A DNA stretch of 64,000 nucleotides from positions 186,001 through 250,000 of the forward strand of contig CAVZRW010000016.1 of the NCBI GenBank assembly GCA_963777855.1, written 5' to 3'. Below are positions 27,989-36,164 of the stretch, piece after piece; positions within the stretch are counted from its first letter, which is position 1; the number at the start of each line of letters is the position of its first letter. The DNA is from Prado023 sp963777855. Lineage in GTDB: Bacteria; Actinomycetota; Actinomycetes; S36-B12; CAIYMF01. The notes beneath the pieces are model-generated. The model had not been told where the DNA came from. It saw only the letters and a program-made list of their open reading frames with translations, and searched no databases. Both the position numbers and the translations under genes were made by a program.

Positions 27989-28849
27989 TCAGATGGAGAA
28001 GTCCTCGAGCTCCTCCCACACGCCGTCGGCGGTGGAGTGCAGGTGGAACTCGTTGACGTGGCCGGTGACGTTGAGCTCGAGGGTGTCGACGCGCTCGAGG
28101 AGGTTGGCCACGGCCGCGCCGATCAGGTCGGGCTGGTCCTTGTGGTCCAGGTCGGGCCGGTCGGCGTCGGTGTGGGGCTTGGTGCGGGCGATGACCTGCC
28201 CGGGGACGCCGACGACGACGGAGTTGTCGTGCACGGGGCGCACGACCACGGCGTTGCTGCCGATCCGGGAGTCGTGGCCGACCTCGATCGGGCCCAGCAC
28301 CTTCGCACCGGCGCCGATGGTGACCCGGTCACCGATCGTGGGGTGGCGCTTGCCCGGCTCCAGGCTGGTGCCCCCGAGGGTGACCCCGTGGTAGATCGTG
28401 CAGTCCTGCCCGACCTCGGCGGTCTCCCCGATCACCACGCCCATGCCGTGGTCGATGAACAGCCCCGGACCCAAGGTGGCCCCCGGATGGATCTCCACCC
28501 CGGTCAGCGCCCGCGCCGCCTGGGACACCGCACGCGCGGTGGTCAGGTGCTCCCGGCGCCACAACGCGTGCGAGACCCGATGGGCCCACACCGCGTGCAG
28601 CCCCGAGTACAGCAGCGCCACCTCCGCCCTCGACCGTGCCGCCGGATCCCGGTCGAACACGGCCTCCACATCCCGACGCATGTCGGCCAGGACACCCTTG
28701 AGCCGGCCCCCACCGGCGCTCCGAGCCGGGCCCCCGGCCCGGGCCCCGCCCGGGCTCTCGACCCCGCCCTGGGCCCTGCCCGGGTTCTGGGCCCCGCCCG
28801 GGCTCGGGTTCTGGGCCCGGCTCTGGGCTGGGGCGTCGTGTGTGGGCAC
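27989..28849 (-). CDS. cysE: Serine O-acetyltransferase
   Basis: A 286-residue enzyme that makes O-acetylserine from serine and acetyl-CoA, the first step of cysteine synthesis. The core from about residue 50 holds LTGVEIHPGATLGPGLFIDHGMGVVIGETAEVG, with catalytic Asp/His in IDHGMG, then DCTIYHGVTLGGT and the hexapeptide helix NAVVVRPVHDNSVVVGVPGQVI. The first 50 residues are low-complexity (Gly/Pro/Ala), and a C-terminal tail of about 60 residues follows the helix, so the start may be downstream at the Met of MRRDVEAVF. GTG 28849 is used because it abuts the stop of cysK with no gap, one operon with the second enzyme. Confidence 0.9.
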   Translation of the reverse strand: MPTHDAPAQSRAQNPSPGGAQNPGRAQGGVESPGGARAGGPARSAGGGRLKGVLADMRRDVEAVFDRDPAARSRAEVALLYSGLHAVWAHRVSHALWRREHLTTARAVSQAARALTGVEIHPGATLGPGLFIDHGMGVVIGETAEVGQDCTIYHGVTLGGTSLEPGKRHPTIGDRVTIGAGAKVLGPIEVGHDSRIGSNAVVVRPVHDNSVVVGVPGQVIARTKPHTDADRPDLDHKDQPDLIGAAVANLLERVDTLELNVTGHVNEFHLHSTADGVWEELEDFSI

Positions 28850-29782
28850 CTAGTCGACCAGGTCGGCGAACAGGGCCGTGGACAGGTAGCGCTCCCCGCA
28901 CGAGGGGATGATCACCACGACGGTCTTCCCGGCGTTCTCCGGGCGGGAGGCCACCTGGGTCGCGGCCCAGATCGCCGCACCCGAGGAGATCCCGACCAGC
29001 AGGCCCTCCTCCGCCGCCGCCCGCCGGGCGGTGGCCATCGCATCCGCGGCCTCGACGGTGACGATCTCGTCATACACCCCGGTGTCCAGGATCGCCGGCA
29101 CGAACCCCGCCCCGATCCCCTGGATCGGGTGCGGCCCCTTCGCCCCACCCGACAGCACCGGTGAGGCCGCCGGCTCCACCGCCACGATCTGCACGCCGGG
29201 CTTGCGCTCCCTGAGCACCTGCCCCACCCCGGTGATCGTCCCCCCGGTCCCGATCCCGGAGACGACGATGTCGACCGAGCCATCCGTGTCAGCCCAGATC
29301 TCCTCGGCCGTGGTGGCCCGGTGGATCGCCGGGTTCGCCGGGTTCTCGAACTGCTGGGGCATCACGTAGTTGGCGTTGGCATCCGCGAGCTCCTTGGCCT
29401 TCGCGATCGCCCCACCCATCCCTTCGGGACCCGGGGTCAGGATGAGCTCCGCACCGTAAGCGCGCAGCAGCATCCGCCGCTCCTTGCTCATCGTCTCCGG
29501 CATCGTCAGCACGCACTTGATCCCCCGCGCCGCGCACACCATCGCCAGGGCGATCCCCGTGTTGCCACTGGTCGGCTCCACGATCACCGTCTCCGGGCCG
29601 ATCAACCCCGCCTCCGCCGCAGCATCGAGCATCGCCACCCCGATGCGGTCCTTCACCGAACTGCCCGGATTGAAGAACTCCACCTTCGCCAGCACCGTGG
29701 CCCGTGCACCGTCCGTCACACGGTTCAGCCGCACCAAGGGCGTGTTCCCCACAAGACCCGTCACATCATCAGCAATACGCAT
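28850..29782 (-). CDS. cysK: Cysteine synthase A (O-acetylserine sulfhydrylase)
   Basis: A 310-residue PLP enzyme from ATG 29782. VGNTPLVRL opens the fold; the PLP Lys is in NPGSSVKDRIG (about residue 45), the substrate loop is PTSGNTGIAL, and the phosphate loop is GIGTGGTITG (about 180). It turns O-acetylserine and sulfide into cysteine, the step after CysE, whose gene follows without a gap. The start has TAGGAT 7 nt upstream and TTGCCA at 16-bp spacing, so the transcript is probably leaderless. Length and motifs are complete. Confidence 0.96.
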   Translation of the reverse strand: MRIADDVTGLVGNTPLVRLNRVTDGARATVLAKVEFFNPGSSVKDRIGVAMLDAAAEAGLIGPETVIVEPTSGNTGIALAMVCAARGIKCVLTMPETMSKERRMLLRAYGAELILTPGPEGMGGAIAKAKELADANANYVMPQQFENPANPAIHRATTAEEIWADTDGSVDIVVSGIGTGGTITGVGQVLRERKPGVQIVAVEPAASPVLSGGAKGPHPIQGIGAGFVPAILDTGVYDEIVTVEAADAMATARRAAAEEGLLVGISSGAAIWAATQVASRPENAGKTVVVIIPSCGERYLSTALFADLVD

Positions 29783-29789
29783 GGGCGAA

Positions 29790-29817
29790 ATCCTAGTCTC
29801 TGGATCGATTTTGGCAA
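29790..29817 (-). promoter_or_regulatory. Promoter of cysK-cysE (leaderless candidate)
   Basis: On the minus strand, -35 TTGCCA (29817-29812), a 16-bp spacer and -10 TAGGAT (29795-29790), then 7 nt to ATG 29782. Of the promoters in the window this is the best match to the vegetative sigma consensus. Confidence 0.6.
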
Positions 29818-29883
29818 CGTGGAGGTTGGAGAATTGCGTGGCCGTCAGGAAGTCGGTGATCGACGTCTCGTCGGCGCGGTGCG

Positions 29884-30059
29884 AACCCCGCACACGGAAC
29901 CGTCGTTTCGCGTCGGGGAACCCCCCGGCTGGCTCAACCTCGCACACGGTTTCCTTGTTCCCTGGCCGCATGCGGCGGTGTGGAACGACAGAGGCGTATG
30001 CGAGGTTCAGGCTGGTTGCGGGGGGCTGGGAGGGAAACAGCGCAGGCGTGTGCGAGGTT
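29884..30059. repeat. Four copies of a GTGTGCGAGGTT-type motif between cysK and the META gene
   Basis: AACCCCGCACACGG (29884-29897) and AACCTCGCACACGG (29936-29949) lie in one orientation; GTATGCGAGGTT (29996-30007) and GTGTGCGAGGTT (30048-30059) in the other. The outer two of the last three form a perfect 12-bp inverted repeat. Copies are about 50-60 bp apart. The whole 345-bp gap (29783-30127) holds no gene that I can support; besides these motifs it holds only the cysK promoter. Confidence 0.55.
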
Positions 30060-30127
30060 GGCGGGACCCGTCGTGCCGACGCAGCCCCGGAGGGCGTCGG
30101 CGGGGCAGCGTCGGGGAGTATGCGGGT

Positions 30128-30493
30128 ATGGAACTCGATGGATCGATCCCGTGGGGGACGCAGTGGGAGCTCGTGCGCTCGGCCGATGAGGGGACCGAGT
30201 GGGCGGACTTCCTGGTCACGCTGGGATTCCAGGACGGCCGGGCTGGCGGGAAGGCACCGGTGAACCGGTACTTCGGCATGTGCGCGGTCGACCCCCAGAC
30301 CGGGCGGGTCAGCCTCGGACCGTTCGGGATGACGATGATGGCCGGGCCCCCGTCTGCGATGCAGGCCGAGATGGCGTTCATGGCCCTGCTCGAGCGGGCG
30401 GTGGACGTGCGCGTGGACGGCGAGAGCCTGGTGCTCAGCGACCTCGACGGCACGATGCTCCTCGAATTCGCCCCGGCTGCCGACCCGCTGTAG
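30128..30493 (+). CDS. META-domain (HslJ-like) protein
   Basis: A 121-residue protein from ATG 30128 with GGGGAG nine bases upstream. It has the META/HslJ pattern: a Gly-rich entry (DGRAGGKAPVNRYFGMC), a strand with LGPFGMTMMAGPPSAMQAEMAFM, and the closing LVLSDLDGTMLLEF. In other bacteria this small beta-rich domain is found in HslJ (heat shock, novobiocin resistance) and as part of surface proteins. Here there is no signal peptide or lipobox, so it is probably cytosolic. The next gene begins 9 bp after its stop. Its exact role is unknown. Confidence 0.75.
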   Translation: MELDGSIPWGTQWELVRSADEGTEWADFLVTLGFQDGRAGGKAPVNRYFGMCAVDPQTGRVSLGPFGMTMMAGPPSAMQAEMAFMALLERAVDVRVDGESLVLSDLDGTMLLEFAPAADPL

Positions 30494-30502
30494 GGGACAG
30501 CG

Positions 30503-31537
30503 GTGACCACATCCCGGTTCGGCCCGGCAGCCTCGGGGGAGTTCACGGCCGTGTGCGCCGCGCGCCGGGCCAACGATGCCCGCCCATTTGCCCCCGCAGC
30601 GACCACCCCCGTCTCCCCGGCCGGACCAGCCACCCCGGCTGCCCCCGCGACCCCGACCACCTCTGCGACGTCCACGGCCTGGCCAACCCCGGCCACCCAG
30701 TCGGCCGGCCCGGCCACCCCGGCCACCCCGACGCCCCCTGCGGGCACCCTGCGATCGACGGCCGCGGCCGGCGGTGCCGCCCGATCGTGGCGCCCGTCGA
30801 TCCCGCCGCAGCATGGAGCTTGGGCGTTCCTGGTGGTGCCGGTCCTGTGCGCCTTCGCCGTGGCCGGGACCAGCCCCGCGGGGTGGGTGTTCCTGGCGGC
30901 ATGGACCTGCGCGTACCCCGTCGGGTACTACGCGGGTCGCGCCCTGACTGCGCGGGTGCGCCGCGGATCCTGGACCCGGCTGGCCCGTCGAGAGCTCGGC
31001 CGCGCCGTGCCGTGGGCGCTGGCCACGGCCCTGCTGGGCCTGCCCCTGGCGCTGACCCGGCCCTGGCTGCTTCCGGCGGCCGCCGCGCTGGGCGTGCTCT
31101 GGGGCGTCGGCCTGGCCGTGGCTGCGCGGCTCGGTGAGCGCAGCCTGGCCAACGACCTGCTCCTCGTGGCCCAGGCGATCGCAGCCCTGCCGTTGGCCGT
31201 GGCCGTGGTGGCCGGACCTGCGGCCCTGCTCGACGGCCTGGCCCGGCCCACGCTGATCTGCACGGCCCTCGTCGCCGCCTACCTGGCCGGCTCGGTCCTG
31301 CACGTGAAGTCGCTGCTTCGCCAGGCAGGGAACCGCCGCTACCGCGTGGCGACCCTGACGTGGCACGCGGGGCTCGTGGTGGCGGGACTGCTCGTCAGCC
31401 CCTGGTGGCTGCTCGGCTTCCTGCCTGCGCTGGCGCGTACCGTGTTCATGGGTCCGGGCCTCCGGCCGGCCGTGATCGGGGCGATCGAAGCCGTGGTTGC
31501 CGTCCTCGTGGTGCTCAGCGCGTTCGCGGCGGTGTGA
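30503..31537 (+). CDS. YwiC-like membrane protein with disordered N-terminus
   Basis: A 344-residue protein from GTG 30503. Residues 1-95 are low complexity (Pro/Ala/Thr), probably disordered. From residue 100 the sequence PPQHGAWAFLVVPVLCAFAVAG marks the YwiC-like family, followed by about eight membrane helices and a short basic loop (LHVKSLLRQAGNRRYR) typical of this family. YwiC is uncharacterised; in Bacillus it sits near nitrate-respiration genes, and the fold recalls UbiA-like prenyltransferases, which is inference. Nine bp after the META gene, so possibly cotranscribed. Confidence 0.82.
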   Translation: MTTSRFGPAASGEFTAVCAARRANDARPFAPAATTPVSPAGPATPAAPATPTTSATSTAWPTPATQSAGPATPATPTPPAGTLRSTAAAGGAARSWRPSIPPQHGAWAFLVVPVLCAFAVAGTSPAGWVFLAAWTCAYPVGYYAGRALTARVRRGSWTRLARRELGRAVPWALATALLGLPLALTRPWLLPAAAALGVLWGVGLAVAARLGERSLANDLLLVAQAIAALPLAVAVVAGPAALLDGLARPTLICTALVAAYLAGSVLHVKSLLRQAGNRRYRVATLTWHAGLVVAGLLVSPWWLLGFLPALARTVFMGPGLRPAVIGAIEAVVAVLVVLSAFAAV

Positions 31538-31782
31538 GGGGCCTGCGCGGGCCCTTGCAGCGGGCCCGGGCCGCGGTCCCGGTCCGTGTCGCCCCCGTGG
31601 CGCGCGGCGTGTGGAGGGCCAGGCCGGCGGAGTTCGATCGCGCGGCCGGGACGTGCGGGCGGCGAGACCGATCCCGGGTCCTGTCATGTGCAGCGCCAGC
31701 AGGCCCGCACCTGCGGACCTGCACGTAGACAGCCCGTAACCGCTAGGCTGCACCAGTTCCAGGGGCAGCGGGAGGTGTGTGG

Positions 31783-32442
31783 ATGAGCATGGGCCAGTCC
31801 GGGTCCGCGGCGCCGCTGGTCGATGCGGCCCTGGCGGAGGGCGCCGTGTCGAAGTCCGCGATCCTGCTGGCCGCTGCACGCTCGCTCGGGGTGGTGACCC
31901 TCACGCTGGTGGTCTACGGGCTGATGCCGATCCGCCCCGAGACCGCGCAGGCGGTGGGGGTGGCGGCGCTCGTGTGCCTGGTCATCGTCGGGGTGGTCTT
32001 CACCCGCCAGCTGGGCCGGGTGGCCCGGTCGCCCCGCCCGGTGCTCGCCGCCGTCGAGGCGCTCTGCCTGGTGTTCGGGATGTTCCTGACCATGTTCGCC
32101 TTCGTGTACGTCTCGATGTCCTCGTCGTCGCCGGGGTCCTTCACCGCCCCGATCGACAAGGTCGCCGGCATCTACTTCTCCGTCACCGTCCTGGCGACCG
32201 TGGGGTTCGGCGACATCGCAGCCCTGAGCAATCCCGCGCGGATCCTCGTGACGATGCAGATGCTGCTCGACCTGGTCCTGATCGGGGTCACCATCAAGCT
32301 GCTCGGGATCTCTGCTCGCCGGGGGGTCGCGGCGCGCCTGCTCGAGGCGGGCCTGCCCGACGCCGACCTGCCCGCGGAACTGCGCGAGCCCGACATCCGC
32401 AAGGTCGCCACCGAGCTGCGCGACCCCAACGCCAAGGAGTAG
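31783..32442 (+). CDS. Two-pore-helix ion channel family protein (K+ channel)
   Basis: A 219-residue membrane protein from ATG 31783; GGGAGG at 31770-31775 fits this start and not the in-frame GTG 6 bp earlier. It has about four membrane helices and a pore loop SVTVLATVGFGDIAAL, whose TVGFGD is a potassium selectivity filter. The C-terminal 50 residues are cytosolic and charged (LLEAGLPDADLPAELREPD); no RCK domain is present, unlike the channel at 44159. TAGGCT at 31744-31749 may be the -10. Four bp downstream begins a membrane alpha/beta hydrolase gene and then a CPBP protease, a three-gene operon with an unexplained link. Confidence 0.85.
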   Translation: MSMGQSGSAAPLVDAALAEGAVSKSAILLAAARSLGVVTLTLVVYGLMPIRPETAQAVGVAALVCLVIVGVVFTRQLGRVARSPRPVLAAVEALCLVFGMFLTMFAFVYVSMSSSSPGSFTAPIDKVAGIYFSVTVLATVGFGDIAALSNPARILVTMQMLLDLVLIGVTIKLLGISARRGVAARLLEAGLPDADLPAELREPDIRKVATELRDPNAKE

Positions 32443-32445
32443 CAC

Positions 32446-34584
32446 GTGGCCCAGAACTGGTTCCGCCAGGACATCGGCTCGGCCCTGGCCGAGCGCACCG
32501 CACTGCTGGCGGCCATCGCCTCCACCGGACGGACCTTCGGTCGCGGCCTGATGCCCCGCAACACCGCGGGCCAGGCGCTGGCCACCGGCCTGACCGGCTC
32601 GGTGAACTACGGCCTGCTCGTCACCAGCCAGTCTGCGCTCTGGGCAGGTGCCTCGATGGCGGCGGCCCGGCTGATGCCGGCAGACCTGCCCGAGGGCACC
32701 GAGGCGATGGACGCCTACCGCGGGCGGGTGCGGGCCATCGCGTACGGGACCTACGGTGCCTCGGCCCTGGCCGCCCGGCCGCTGGCCCGGCTCGTCCCGC
32801 AGGAGCCGGGGGAGTCCGTGGCCCGGGGACTGACCCGCGGCTACCTCCAGCGACTGGAGCTGGTCTCCCTCGTGGGTCTGGTGAGCACCGGGATCCTGGA
32901 CGCGGCCTACAGCGGGCTCAACGCCACCGACATGTCCCGTCGCCAGCGCCGCACGATCGGCACGGGCCTGATGCTGGCGGGAGGGACCGCCCTGGCGACC
33001 ACGGTCGTGCACCGTGAGCGCACCCGCCGGGCCGAGGCGACCGGCGAGAAGCCGCCGGCCCTGTCCGCCGCGTCTGTGGGCGCCGGCGTGGTCACGGCGG
33101 CCGGACTGACCGTGCTCGGCAAGTCGGAGTCGTTCGCCGCACGCCGCATCGGCGGGGTCGTGCCCGGGCTCCCGGCGCCGGCTGCCACGGCAGTCGGCCA
33201 CGCGGTGTGCCTCGGCGGGCTCGGCGTGGGCATCTGGCAGGGCGTGGAGCACCTGTACCGCACCATCGAGGAGGCCGGTTCGGCGGTGGAGACCATGCAC
33301 GCGGTGGCCCCGGACTCCGTGCATGTCTCCGGCGGCCCGGCCAGCGCCCTGGACTGGTCGATCATGAGCCGCGAGGGCCGTCGGTTCGCCGGCCTGCCCC
33401 TGTCGGCCGGCGAGATCGCCCAGGTGATGGGGGATCCCGCCGCCGAGCCGGTCCGGGTGTTCGTCCCCCTGGGCGCGGCCGACACCCCCGAGGAGCGGGC
33501 TCGCATCGCGGTGGCCGAGATGGAGGCGCTCGGCGCGTTCGATCGTGCGGTGGTCGTGCTCTGCTCGCCCACGGGCACCGGGTACATCAACTACGTCATG
33601 GCCGAGGCGGTCGAGTACCTGACGCGCGGCGACTGCGCGATCGTCTCCACCCAGTACTCGCTGCGACCGTCGTTCCTCTCGCTGGACCGGGTCGCGATCG
33701 GCCGGGAGAACGCCCGCGCCCTGCTCGCCGCGGTCCAGGAGCGGGTTGCGACGATGGCGCAGGCCGATCGCCCGCGCCTGGTCATGTTCGGCGAGAGCCT
33801 GGGCGCCCACACCGGCCAGGACGTCGCGCTGCACCAGGGCGTCGCGGGGTTCGAGCCGTACGGCATCGACCGGGCGCTGTTCATCGGCACGCCCGACGAG
33901 TCCGGGTGGGCCACGCAGTGGCGTGCCGACCCCGTGGCCACCGACCCGCGGGGCGTGGTCGTGGAGGTCGACTCGTTCGAGGAGTTCCAGGCGCTGCCCG
34001 AGGCCCGTCGGGACGACGCGCGGATCGTGCTCATCAGCCACCATGAGGACCCGATCACCAAGTTCGGCCCGGAGTTGGCGATCCGTCGGCCCGAGTGGCT
34101 GGACCCCGAGCGCGCCAAGCGCCCGCCGGGGATTCCGCCGGAGATGGACTGGCGTCCGCTGACCACGTTCTTCGTGACCGTCTCGGACGTCATCAACTCG
34201 ATGACGGTGGTGCCCGGCCAGTTCGGTGCCGACGGGCACGACTACCGCGAGGACCTCGCCCGCTTCGTCTCAGCCGCCTACGACCTGCCCTGCACGCCGG
34301 AGGAGCTGGCCCGCATCGAGTCCGCCCTGCGTGCCCGCGAGCTGGCGATCGCCGAGTCCCGACTGGTGGCCGAGCAGGTGGGCAGCGCCCAGCAGGCCAC
34401 CAGCGAGAAGCTCGCCCGATGGGGCGTCGACGAGGCAGTGGTCTCGACACTGATCGAGGCGGAGGTGGCCCGCAGCGGGGGGGTCCGGCCCGGGATGCCC
34501 AGTGAGGAGCCCGCACCCGAGGCGGTCGCAGGGCCGTCGGACGAGGAGCCTGCTGCCGGGTCGGACGAGCTTCAGGGCCGGTAG
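32446..34584 (+). CDS. Membrane alpha/beta-hydrolase family protein (712 aa)
   Basis: Starts at GTG 32446, 3 bp after the channel's stop, with AAGGAG upstream. The N-terminal ~270 residues contain hydrophobic helices (LVTSQSALWAGASMAAA, LELVSLVGLVSTGI, AVGHAVCLGGLGVGIW). The C-terminal ~380 residues form an alpha/beta hydrolase with nucleophile elbow GESLGAHTG (about residue 447) and FIGTPDESGW. This matches the paired N- and C-terminal domains of the actinobacterial alpha/beta-hydrolase family (PF15420/PF10081), whose substrate is not known. The last 40 residues are Pro/Glu-rich. The next gene overlaps its stop by one base (TAGTG). Confidence 0.85.
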   Translation: MAQNWFRQDIGSALAERTALLAAIASTGRTFGRGLMPRNTAGQALATGLTGSVNYGLLVTSQSALWAGASMAAARLMPADLPEGTEAMDAYRGRVRAIAYGTYGASALAARPLARLVPQEPGESVARGLTRGYLQRLELVSLVGLVSTGILDAAYSGLNATDMSRRQRRTIGTGLMLAGGTALATTVVHRERTRRAEATGEKPPALSAASVGAGVVTAAGLTVLGKSESFAARRIGGVVPGLPAPAATAVGHAVCLGGLGVGIWQGVEHLYRTIEEAGSAVETMHAVAPDSVHVSGGPASALDWSIMSREGRRFAGLPLSAGEIAQVMGDPAAEPVRVFVPLGAADTPEERARIAVAEMEALGAFDRAVVVLCSPTGTGYINYVMAEAVEYLTRGDCAIVSTQYSLRPSFLSLDRVAIGRENARALLAAVQERVATMAQADRPRLVMFGESLGAHTGQDVALHQGVAGFEPYGIDRALFIGTPDESGWATQWRADPVATDPRGVVVEVDSFEEFQALPEARRDDARIVLISHHEDPITKFGPELAIRRPEWLDPERAKRPPGIPPEMDWRPLTTFFVTVSDVINSMTVVPGQFGADGHDYREDLARFVSAAYDLPCTPEELARIESALRARELAIAESRLVAEQVGSAQQATSEKLARWGVDEAVVSTLIEAEVARSGGVRPGMPSEEPAPEAVAGPSDEEPAAGSDELQGR

Positions 34585-35348
34585 TGCACCTCCCCGAGTT
34601 CGGCGAGCTCGCCCTGCTGCTCGGGTTGATGCTGGCGGCGAGCCTCAGCACGTTCGCCTCGAGTCGGCGCTGGTACGTGCCGGTGGCCGTGGTGTGGACG
34701 GGTGTGTTCCTCGTGTTCGGTCGCTGGGCCGGCCTGAGCTGGACTGAGCTGGCGCTGGCCAACTGGGTGCACGGCCTTGCCTGGGCCGCCGCGTGCATCG
34801 CGATCATCAGCATCGGGATGGCTGCCGGCGTGGCGATCCCGCGGCTGCATCCGCTCTTCGCGGACGAGCGGGCGGCCGGGGCCAGCGGGGTGCAGGTGGC
34901 GCACAAGTCCCTCATCGAGGTGCCGCTGGGGACTGTGCTCCTCGAGGAGATCGTGTTCCGGTCGGTGCTGCTGGGGCTGCTGATCAGCATGGGGGGCACG
35001 GTCGTCGGCGTCGCCGGATCCGCGTTCGTGTTCGGACTCTGGCACATCCTTCCGGCGCTGGAGATGCACGGCGCGCACTCCCTGACCAGCCAGCTGGGCA
35101 GCGGCTGGCGCGGGAAGCTGGCGACCGTCGGTGCCACGATCCTGGCCACCGGCTCGGCTGGTGTGCTGTTCGCGATGCTGGTGGTCTGGAGTGGCAGCGT
35201 CCTGGCCCCGATGGGCCTGCACTGGGCGCTGAACTCGACCGGGTCCGTGGCCGCGTGGGTCGTCGGACGGCGGCGCTCTGTCGCTTCGGCGGATCCTGAC
35301 GCGCAGGACGTGGGCGAGGTGGACGGGGACGAGGTGGGCGGGGACTGA
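34584..35348 (+). CDS. CPBP-family intramembrane metalloprotease (Rce1-like)
   Basis: A 254-residue membrane protein from GTG 34584, overlapping the previous stop by one base. About seven helices are seen. The three active-site motifs are complete: EEIVFR (about residue 120), FGLWH (about 150) and HWALN (about 215), giving the two Glu and the His residues of ABI/CPBP proteases. Such enzymes cut substrates within the membrane or process prenylated or bacteriocin-like peptides; many bacterial ones confer self-immunity. The C-terminus is acidic. It is coupled with the channel and the hydrolase genes, whose relation to it is unknown. Confidence 0.88.
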   Translation: MHLPEFGELALLLGLMLAASLSTFASSRRWYVPVAVVWTGVFLVFGRWAGLSWTELALANWVHGLAWAAACIAIISIGMAAGVAIPRLHPLFADERAAGASGVQVAHKSLIEVPLGTVLLEEIVFRSVLLGLLISMGGTVVGVAGSAFVFGLWHILPALEMHGAHSLTSQLGSGWRGKLATVGATILATGSAGVLFAMLVVWSGSVLAPMGLHWALNSTGSVAAWVVGRRRSVASADPDAQDVGEVDGDEVGGD

Positions 35349-35370
35349 GGCCCGCTTGGGCCGGCGAGTG

Positions 35371-35826
35371 TCAGCCCGTGTCTCGCAGCGCCTCGGCGAG
35401 CTTGATGCACGCCCGCCCGAAGGCCTCGAACTCCTCGTCGGTGAGGTTGTCCAGCAGGTTGCGTCGCACGCTGTCCACATGGTCGGGGGCCGCGGCGACG
35501 ATCGTCTCCCAGCCCTTCTGCGTCATCACCGCGAAGGTGCCCCGACCGTCCTGCGGGCACTCCTGGCGCTCGACGAGGCCGGTCTTGGCCAGGCGGTCGA
35601 TCTGGTGGGAGAGCCTGCTGCGCGAGATCAGGGTGCGGTCGGCCAGGGTGCTCATCCGCATCCGCCGATCGGGGCTCTCAGAGAGCTCGACGAGGATCTG
35701 GTAGTCCGTGCCCGTCAGGCCGTGAGTCTGCTGCAGGTCACGGCTCAGGCGGTCGGGCAGCAGCATGCTCGCGGCGATCCAGCCGCGCCACAGGGTCTGC
35801 TCCTCCTCGGAGAGCCAGCGAGTCAT
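35371..35826 (-). CDS. MarR-family transcriptional regulator
   Basis: A 151-residue repressor from ATG 35826. The winged helix covers about residues 38-105: MSTLADRTLISRSRLSHQIDRLAKTGLVERQECPQDGRGTFAVMT, with the wing DGRG. N- and C-terminal helices form the dimer interface. MarR proteins sense phenolic or other small ligands and control efflux or degradation genes. TACCAT stands 7 nt before the start (35839-35834), so the message may be leaderless. It converges on the protease gene; upstream is a repeat-rich gap of about 340 bp, and its target is not evident from the neighbours. Confidence 0.9.
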   Translation of the reverse strand: MTRWLSEEEQTLWRGWIAASMLLPDRLSRDLQQTHGLTGTDYQILVELSESPDRRMRMSTLADRTLISRSRLSHQIDRLAKTGLVERQECPQDGRGTFAVMTQKGWETIVAAAPDHVDSVRRNLLDNLTDEEFEAFGRACIKLAEALRDTG

Positions 35827-35962
35827 GCCCCCCATGGTACCCGCGGAGGTTGAACGCTGGACGACCGAACGCCCCTGCACCCAGGCACAAAGGGCCTGTT
35901 CCCGGGGCCTGAGGGTCCCGTGCCCGCCCCTGCCCGGGTGCGCGCGGGGGAATGGGCCTGCG

Positions 35963-36115
35963 GTGGGGTCCTCGCGCGGGGCCATGGAGTGGGGTCCTCG
36001 AGCGGGGCCGCGGTGGCGGGTTCTCGCCAGGGCCGTCGGTGGGTCCTTGCCCGGGGCTGCGGTGGTGGGGTCCTCGCCGGGGCCGACTCGGTGGGTCCTC
36101 GTGCCCGGCCGTCGC
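35963..36115. repeat. Six degenerate tandem repeats of about 26 bp
   Basis: Units start at 35963, 35989, 36013, 36039, 36065 and 36091 (lengths 24-26 bp), consensus roughly GTGGGGTCCTCGCCCGGGGC plus GCGG. It fills much of the 338-bp gap between the MarR gene (start 35826) and methionine aminopeptidase (stop 36165). No supported gene lies in the gap. Confidence 0.75.
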
Positions 36116-36164
36116 CTCGGCGCGCTCCCGGCGGGGATCGGGCCCACCACGCGCGGCGTCCGGT

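Noticed and set aside
35963..36115. CRISPR array
   Set aside because: Units are head-to-tail and degenerate, without spacers, and no cas gene is present.
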